32,800 nucleotides of DNA. Source: an uncultured Pelagibacteraceae bacterium. GTDB taxonomy: Bacteria > Pseudomonadota > Alphaproteobacteria > Pelagibacterales > Pelagibacteraceae. The stretch is from NCBI GenBank assembly GCA_902571955.1, contig CACGDZ010000010.1, positions 1 through 32,800 on the forward strand, in the 5' to 3' direction. A program made the translations under genes and the position numbers. Below are positions 28,128 to 32,800 of this stretch, in pieces (the first letter of the stretch is position 1; each line of letters opens with the position of its first letter). The notes beneath the pieces were generated by a model, which searched no databases, was not told the DNA's origin, and saw only the letters and a list, made by a program, of their open reading frames with translations.

Positions 28128-29155
28128 TAAATTGCTTCCTCCAATTTCTTAGACATTTCCGCAATGTTGTCTGGCGGCCAATTAGGAATTTCCATTCCTA
28201 AATATAGAGACATACCTGTTAAAACTTCTTTAATTTCATTTAATGATTTTCTTCCAAAATTTGGTGTTCTTAACATTTCGCCTTCAGATTTTTGAACTAG
28301 GTCACCTATATAAATAATGTTGTCATTTTTTAAGCAGTTCATTGATCTAACTGATAACTCTAACTCATCTACTTTTCTTAGTAAGTTTTTGTTAAATTCA
28401 GGTTCAGTAGAAACTTCTTTTACAGGAGCTTCAACTGGCTCATCAAAGTTTATAAACATTTTAAGCTGATCTTGGAATATTCTAGCTGAATAAGCTACTG
28501 CATCTTCAGCAGAAATTGATCCATTAGTTTCAACTTCCATAATTAATTTATCGTAGTCTAATGCTTTACCTTCTCTAGCAGTACTAACTGAATATGAAAC
28601 TTTTTTAACTGGACTATAAAGTGAGTCAATAGCGATAAGACCTAATGGTGGTTCTTCAGGTTTATTTAACTCTGCAGGAACATAACCTTTACCTGTATTA
28701 ACATTCATTTCCATGTGAAAAGTAGTATTTTCATCTAAATTACAAATAACTAAATCAGGATTTAATATTTCGACGTCTGCAACCGGGGTTATATCTGAGG
28801 CTTTAATTTCTCCAGGTCCTTTTGCATCTAAAATTAATTTTTTTGTACCCTCTGAATCACTTTTTAATGCTAAAGATTTAACGTTTAATACAATATCAGT
28901 AACATCTTCTCTAACACCTTTTATTGAAGTAAACTCATGTAAAACTCCATCAATTTGAATAGATGTTACAGCAGCACCTCTTATTGATGATAAAAGAATT
29001 CTTCTCAAAGAATTTCCTAAAGTTAATCCATAACCTTTTTCTAAAGGCTCTGCTATAATTTTTGCATGTGTTAAGTCATCACTTATTTGAACATCTAGTT
29101 TAGATGGCTTGATTAAAGATTTCCAATTTTTTACATTAACATTTTCGACTTCCAT
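28127..29155 (-). CDS. rpoA: RNA polymerase alpha subunit
   Basis: 342 residues. The N-terminal assembly domain has [28 protein letters not shown], the classic alpha signature, and the C-terminal DNA/activator-binding domain is at about 265-325 ([40 protein letters not shown]). The linker between domains is of ordinary length. It overlaps rpsK and rplQ by one base at each end, so subunit synthesis is coupled to ribosomal protein synthesis. Confidence 0.98.
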   Translation of the reverse strand: MEVENVNVKNWKSLIKPSKLDVQISDDLTHAKIIAEPLEKGYGLTLGNSLRRILLSSIRGAAVTSIQIDGVLHEFTSIKGVREDVTDIVLNVKSLALKSDSEGTKKLILDAKGPGEIKASDITPVADVEILNPDLVICNLDENTTFHMEMNVNTGKGYVPAELNKPEEPPLGLIAIDSLYSPVKKVSYSVSTAREGKALDYDKLIMEVETNGSISAEDAVAYSARIFQDQLKMFINFDEPVEAPVKEVSTEPEFNKNLLRKVDELELSVRSMNCLKNDNIIYIGDLVQKSEGEMLRTPNFGRKSLNEIKEVLTGMSLYLGMEIPNWPPDNIAEMSKKLEEAI

Positions 29156-29604
29156 TAAACTCTCCTTTTCTTTGGTGGTCTGGTTCCGTTATGGGGCATA
29201 GGCGTTGTATCTTTAATTGATAAAATCTTAAATCCTCTTGCCTGTAATGCTCTCAAAGCTGTTTCTCTTCCAGATCCAGGTCCTTTTACTTCTACAGATA
29301 AAGTTTTCATTCCATACTCAAGTGCTTTAGAGGCAGCAGAGTCTGCAGCTATCTGTGCAGCGTATGGAGTAGATTTTCTTGATCCCTTAAAACCTTTTTG
29401 ACCAGCAGATGCCCAGGAAATTACATTTCCATTTGTATCAGCTATTGAGATGATAGTATTATTGAATGTGGATTGTACATAAGCAATTCCATTTAAAATA
29501 TTTTTCTTAACTTTCTTTTTTTTTGAATAAGAACTTTTTACACTTTTCTTAGAAGATTTTTCTACTTTCTGATCTTTATTATCAACTTTATCAGCTTTAG
29601 CCAT
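29155..29604 (-). CDS. rpsK: Ribosomal protein S11
   Basis: 149 residues against about 129 in E. coli. The extra length is a Lys/Ser-rich N-terminal extension (residues 3-35 are mostly K, S, D and V). The conserved core starts near residue 39 ([18 protein letters not shown]) and contains [21 protein letters not shown] and [13 protein letters not shown], ending [15 protein letters not shown]. The gene lies 2 bases after rpsM and overlaps rpoA by one. Confidence 0.97.
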   Translation of the reverse strand: MAKADKVDNKDQKVEKSSKKSVKSSYSKKKKVKKNILNGIAYVQSTFNNTIISIADTNGNVISWASAGQKGFKGSRKSTPYAAQIAADSAASKALEYGMKTLSVEVKGPGSGRETALRALQARGFKILSIKDTTPMPHNGTRPPKKRRV

Positions 29605-29606
29605 AA

Positions 29607-29990
29607 CTATTTTTTAGTTGGTGTTAATTTTTTTCCTGCAATTGCAATTGCTTTTCCTTTTCTTGTTCTTGCGTTACATCTGGTTCTTTGTCCTCTGACG
29701 GGTAATTTTTTTCTATGCCTTGTTCCTCTATAACAAGCTAAATCTATTAATCTTTTAATACTTAATGAATAATCTCTTCTTAAATCACCCTCTACTTTAA
29801 AATTTTTATCAATATATTCTCTAATTTTTAAAATTTCGTCATCTGTTAGTTCATTTACTCTTTTGGCTCTTGGAATTTCCAAAGATGAACAAATCTGCTG
29901 GGAAAATTTATCACCAATTCCATAAATATAAGTTAAACCTATGTATACAAGCTTATTCTGTGGAATGTTTATACCTGCGATACGAGCCAT
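29607..29990 (-). CDS. rpsM: Ribosomal protein S13
   Basis: 127 residues starting [26 protein letters not shown], with [35 protein letters not shown] and the C-terminal NARTRKGK, all typical of S13. It heads a probable sub-operon rpsM-rpsK-rpoA-rplQ: the 55-base gap upstream is the largest in this cluster and holds a near-consensus promoter. No clear Shine-Dalgarno is visible before the ATG. Confidence 0.97.
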   Translation of the reverse strand: MARIAGINIPQNKLVYIGLTYIYGIGDKFSQQICSSLEIPRAKRVNELTDDEILKIREYIDKNFKVEGDLRRDYSLSIKRLIDLACYRGTRHRKKLPVRGQRTRCNARTRKGKAIAIAGKKLTPTKK

Positions 29991-30013
29991 AATTTTTGAG
30001 ATAAATTGTGCCT

Positions 30014-30041
30014 TTTATATAAGAAGTTTAATCAAAGTCAA
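30014..30041 (-). promoter_or_regulatory. Sigma70-type promoter in front of rpsM
   Basis: On the minus strand TTGACT (30041-30036) and TATAAA (30019-30014) are 16 bases apart, each 5 of 6 to consensus. Initiation would fall near 30007, giving a leader of about 17 bases to the rpsM ATG. The site lies in the only sizable gap in the ribosomal cluster. Confidence 0.6.
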
Positions 30042-30045
30042 TGTC

Positions 30046-30609
30046 TTATACATTGATAAATGTGTCTATTTTCCTTGTTATTTCATCTATTTTAAGGTTT
30101 CCATCAATCTCTTTAAAATTGGGATTTTGAGAGTAGAAATTTAGAACAGGTTGAGTTGTCTCCATGTATTTTTCATATCTTCTTAGAATTGTCTCAGTTT
30201 CGTCGTCAGACCTTTTTTCTAAAATTTTTCTCTTCTCAAGTCTTTTTATAATTGTGTCTTTATCTACTTTCAGAAACAAAATTAAATCTATATTTTGATT
30301 TGAATTTTCAAGCAATAATTCTAAGTTTTTAGCCTGAGTCAATGATCGGGGATATCCGTCAAAAATTAATTTATTCTTTTTTAGTGGATCAGATACTAAA
30401 TTTTCTATAAGTTTATTAACAATATCATCACTTATAAAATTACCATCCTTCATATCATCGATTATGACTTTACCAATATCTGAATTTTTTGTTATTTCAT
30501 CTCTTAAAAGATCGCCCGTTGAAATTTGAAAACCATTTAATTTATTAACTAAATATTTAGACTGTGTTCCTTTTCCAGCACCTGGCGGTCCAAATAATAT
30601 TATATTCAC
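30046..30609 (-). CDS. adk: Adenylate kinase (short form)
   Basis: 187 residues; interconverts ATP + AMP and 2 ADP. The P-loop is GPPGAGKGTQ (7-16), the AMP site includes STGDLLRDEI and FDGYPRSLTQA (about 81-91), and the lid arginines lie in KRSDDETETILRRYEKY. E. coli Adk has 214 residues; the missing part is the LID insertion, as in other short adenylate kinases, so this is a natural variant and not a truncation. It follows secY with no gap. Confidence 0.96.
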   Translation of the reverse strand: MNIILFGPPGAGKGTQSKYLVNKLNGFQISTGDLLRDEITKNSDIGKVIIDDMKDGNFISDDIVNKLIENLVSDPLKKNKLIFDGYPRSLTQAKNLELLLENSNQNIDLILFLKVDKDTIIKRLEKRKILEKRSDDETETILRRYEKYMETTQPVLNFYSQNPNFKEIDGNLKIDEITRKIDTFINV

Positions 30610-31890
30610 TTACTTACCAAATTTAGTTTTTTTTATTAGTTGTTCGTATTGAGAGCTCATTAATCTTGTTTGAATTTGAGTAACAGTATCTATTGCAACT
30701 ACAACAACAATTAAAATAGATGCTCCACCCAGGTAGAAAGGTATTGGATAATTTGCAATCAAAAATTCTGGCATCAAACAAACAAGTGTTAAATACAAAG
30801 CTCCAATTGTTGTCAACTTGGTTGAAATGTTTTGAATATACAAAGCAGTACTCTCACCAGGTCTAATTCCAGGCACAAAACCACCGTACTTTCTAAGATT
30901 CTCAGCAGTTTCTGATGGGTTAAAAGTTATAGAAGTGTAAAAAAAAGTAAAAAATATTATACCTGATGCGTAGAACAACATGTATAAGGGCTGTCCTTGA
31001 GTAAAAAAAGAACTTAAATTTAAAAATGTTTCATTATTGGAAAATGAAAAATTTGAGAACGTTATTGGTAATAATAAAAGTGCAGATGCAAAAATAGCTG
31101 GAATCACTCCAGCTTGATTAATCTTTAAAGGTAAATGTGATGATTCTCCACCATACATTTTGTTTCCCATTTGTCTTTTAGGATAATTTATAAGAATTTT
31201 TCTTAAAGCTCTTTCCATAAAAACTACAAACAAAATTGTTAATATTAATAAAACAAAAAGTGCCAAGATCATAAAAGTTGAAACTGCCCCTGTTCTTCCT
31301 AACTCAAAAGTTGTAACTAAAGCTCTTGGAATCTCAGCGACAATGCCTGCAAAAATTATTAGTGATATTCCGTTACCAATACCTCTTTGAGTGATTTGTT
31401 CACCTAACCACATTAAAAAAATTGTGCCTGCAACAATTGTTGTAACAGTAGTTATTTTAAAAAAAGCTCCTGGATTAATAACTAAATCAGCTGAAGACTC
31501 TAATCCAACAGATAGGCCGTAACCCTGAACTGTTGCTAGAAGTACTGTTCCATACCTAGTAATTTGTGTTATTTTTGCCCTTCCAGTTTCACCTTGGGCT
31601 TTTAAATTCTTGAAATAATCAGACACACCAGTCAATAGTTGAACTATAATTGCAGAGGAAATGTATGGCATTATCCCTAATGCAAATATCGCCATTCTAC
31701 TTACAGCACCACCTGCAAAAACGTTAAACATACCAAGTAACCCCTTTTGGTTACCTTCCATCATTATTTTCAATTGCTCAGGATCTATTCCGGGTAAAGG
31801 TACAAAAGTTCCAAATCTATAAACGGCTAAAATTAAAATAGTAAATATAATTCTGTTTCTTAAATCATTTGTTGATGATGATGCGCTCAT
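30610..31890 (-). CDS. secY: Protein translocase subunit SecY
   Basis: 426-residue inner-membrane channel of the Sec translocon with ten hydrophobic segments. The plug/TM1 region reads YRFGTFVPLPGID; SRMAIFALGIMPYISSAIIVQLLT is TM2; and QGETGRAKITQITRY, ITQRGIGNGISLIIFAGIVA and RKYGGFVPGIRPGESTALYI are conserved cytosolic or TM motifs. The N terminus before TM1 is shorter than in E. coli. It lies 9 bases after rplO and abuts adk, the usual spc-operon order. Confidence 0.97.
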   Translation of the reverse strand: MSASSSTNDLRNRIIFTILILAVYRFGTFVPLPGIDPEQLKIMMEGNQKGLLGMFNVFAGGAVSRMAIFALGIMPYISSAIIVQLLTGVSDYFKNLKAQGETGRAKITQITRYGTVLLATVQGYGLSVGLESSADLVINPGAFFKITTVTTIVAGTIFLMWLGEQITQRGIGNGISLIIFAGIVAEIPRALVTTFELGRTGAVSTFMILALFVLLILTILFVVFMERALRKILINYPKRQMGNKMYGGESSHLPLKINQAGVIPAIFASALLLLPITFSNFSFSNNETFLNLSSFFTQGQPLYMLFYASGIIFFTFFYTSITFNPSETAENLRKYGGFVPGIRPGESTALYIQNISTKLTTIGALYLTLVCLMPEFLIANYPIPFYLGGASILIVVVVAIDTVTQIQTRLMSSQYEQLIKKTKFGK

Positions 31891-31899
31891 ATAAGCAAA

Positions 31900-32352
31900 C
31901 TATTTTTTCAACTGAATAGATCCACCAATTTTTTCTAGCTTTTCTATTGCTGATTTAGAGGCTAGGTCAGCTTCAATATTAATTTTATCTTTTACTTCCC
32001 CAAATCCTAAGATTTTTAATTTTTTTGTGTTTTTATTTATTAATTTAAGTTTTTTTAATAATTCTGAGTTCAATACTTCATTTGGGTTAATATTTTTTTT
32101 GTCTATATGAGATTGAATTTTATCCAGATTTAAAATTGCAACATTGTTTTTAGATATCGGGTTAAAACCTCTTTTTGGAAGTCTTCTGTATAATGGCATT
32201 TGACCTCCCTCAAAACTTTTTATAGCTACACCTGATCTAGATTTTTGACCTTTAACACCTCTTCCTGATGTTTTCCCTTTTCCAGAACCAATTCCTCTTC
32301 CAACTCTTATTTTTGATTTATTGATTTTTACTCTATTATTTAAAGTGATCAT
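31900..32352 (-). CDS. rplO: Ribosomal protein L15
   Basis: 150 residues. The Gly/Arg-rich N-terminal loop (VGRGIGSGKGKTSGRGVKGQ, then SRSGVAIKSFEGGQMPLYRRLPKRGF) is diagnostic of L15. The C-terminal half (ILGFGEVKDKINIEADLASKSAIEKLEKIGG) is the conserved globular end. Its start overlaps the rpsE stop by one base, leaving no room for rpmD (L30), which lies between these genes in most bacteria. Confidence 0.97.
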   Translation of the reverse strand: MITLNNRVKINKSKIRVGRGIGSGKGKTSGRGVKGQKSRSGVAIKSFEGGQMPLYRRLPKRGFNPISKNNVAILNLDKIQSHIDKKNINPNEVLNSELLKKLKLINKNTKKLKILGFGEVKDKINIEADLASKSAIEKLEKIGGSIQLKK

Positions 32353-32800
32353 TATCCTCTTTTTTCAATTATCTCAGAAATTTTTTTATTTCTAATTGCT
32401 GAAATTTGTTTTGGTGAACTTTGTTTTATTAATGCTTTCATTGTGGCCCTAATAACATTATGTGCATTAGACGTTCCCATAGATTTTGCTACAATATCTT
32501 TAACACCTAATACTTCGCATACTGCTCTAACTGGTCCACCAGCAATAATTCCTGTGCCCTTTGAGGCTGCTCTTAATACTATTCTACCCGAACCATCTTT
32601 TGCCTTAACGTCATGATGAATTGTTCTACCATCTCTTAATGGTATATGAGTAAGTTTTCTTCTTGCAATCTCATTTGCTTTTTTAATGGCATCGGGCACC
32701 TGTTTTGCTTTTGCATGTGCTATGCCAATTTTACCAGCTTGATTTCCAACAACTACCAGTGCTGAAAATCCAAATCTTCTTCCACCCTTAACAACTTTTG
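32352..32800 (-). CDS. rpsE: Ribosomal protein S5, 5' end outside window
   Basis: The frame is open to the right edge, so the apparent GTG start at 32699 is internal. The visible part includes the S5 core upstream of it: [20 protein letters not shown] followed by [21 protein letters not shown], then [35 protein letters not shown] and [18 protein letters not shown]. About 149 codons are visible and perhaps the first few dozen residues are missing. S5 takes part in decoding fidelity. It begins the visible part of the spc-type cluster. Confidence 0.97.
   Translation of the reverse strand, partial: KVVKGGRRFGFSALVVVGNQAGKIGIAHAKAKQVPDAIKKANEIARRKLTHIPLRDGRTIHHDVKAKDGSGRIVLRAASKGTGIIAGGPVRAVCEVLGVKDIVAKSMGTSNAHNVIRATMKALIKQSSPKQISAIRNKKISEIIEKRG

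Noticed and set aside
30046..30609. Adenylate kinase as a truncated gene
   Set aside because: All catalytic motifs are present and only the LID insertion is absent, a known short-form variant.

Overview
The window looks like the chromosome of a streamlined, very AT-rich marine alphaproteobacterium, most likely SAR11 (Pelagibacterales). This is inferred from several things together: strong A/T bias with Lys/Asn/Ile-rich proteins, near-absent intergenic DNA (many 1-4 base stop/start overlaps and no gene-free stretch over 300 bases), a heterotetrameric sarcosine oxidase operon, an alphaproteobacterial pyrB-pyrC'-plsY-topA run, and the order secY-adk-rpsM-rpsK-rpoA-rplQ. No mobile element, prophage, CRISPR array or clear foreign island was seen. 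Both window edges cut genes: a lytic transglycosylase on the left and ribosomal protein S5 on the right.

Layout. 1-1913: the 3' part of a soluble lytic transglycosylase gene, whose stop codon touches the CCA end of a tRNA-Ser(GCU) on the other strand. 1981-7072: soxB-soxD-soxA-soxG, which oxidises sarcosine to glycine and feeds the methyl group into folate one-carbon metabolism. 7089-15039, all on the minus strand and read from right to left: gatC-gatA-gatB (the amidotransferase for Gln-tRNA and/or Asn-tRNA), an O-methyltransferase, trhO (tRNA U34 hydroxylation), a MATE exporter, a membrane-anchored or secreted nuclease, and a serine-hydrolase-fold protein with a CxxCH motif. 15090-21761, plus strand: ruvX, pyrB, a degenerate pyrC (pyrC'), plsY, topA, a small exported protein and a RidA-family protein. 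21763-23873, minus: galU-ugd, making UDP-glucose and then UDP-glucuronate. 23908-24723, plus: panC. 24726-26099, minus: mgtE. 26161-26778, plus: lipB. 26756-32800, minus: the end of the ribosomal protein cluster (rpsE, rplO, secY, adk, rpsM, rpsK, rpoA, rplQ) followed by an rluC-type pseudouridine synthase.

The gene content is mostly conserved housekeeping, and I do not see a wholly new system. The points most worth a second look are: (i) the serine-hydrolase-fold protein with a CxxCH motif right after its signal peptide; (ii) a dihydroorotase homologue that has lost the HxH metal site and several other catalytic residues, next to pyrB; (iii) genes missing from otherwise conserved orders (rpmD between rpsE and rplO, dprA between plsY and topA); (iv) a near-consensus promoter inside the ribosomal cluster that leaves too short a leader for the classical S4 control element; (v) a perfect-armed palindrome in the promoter region of the sarcosine oxidase operon; and (vi) a 9-bp hairpin at the overlapping 3' ends of lipB and rluC.
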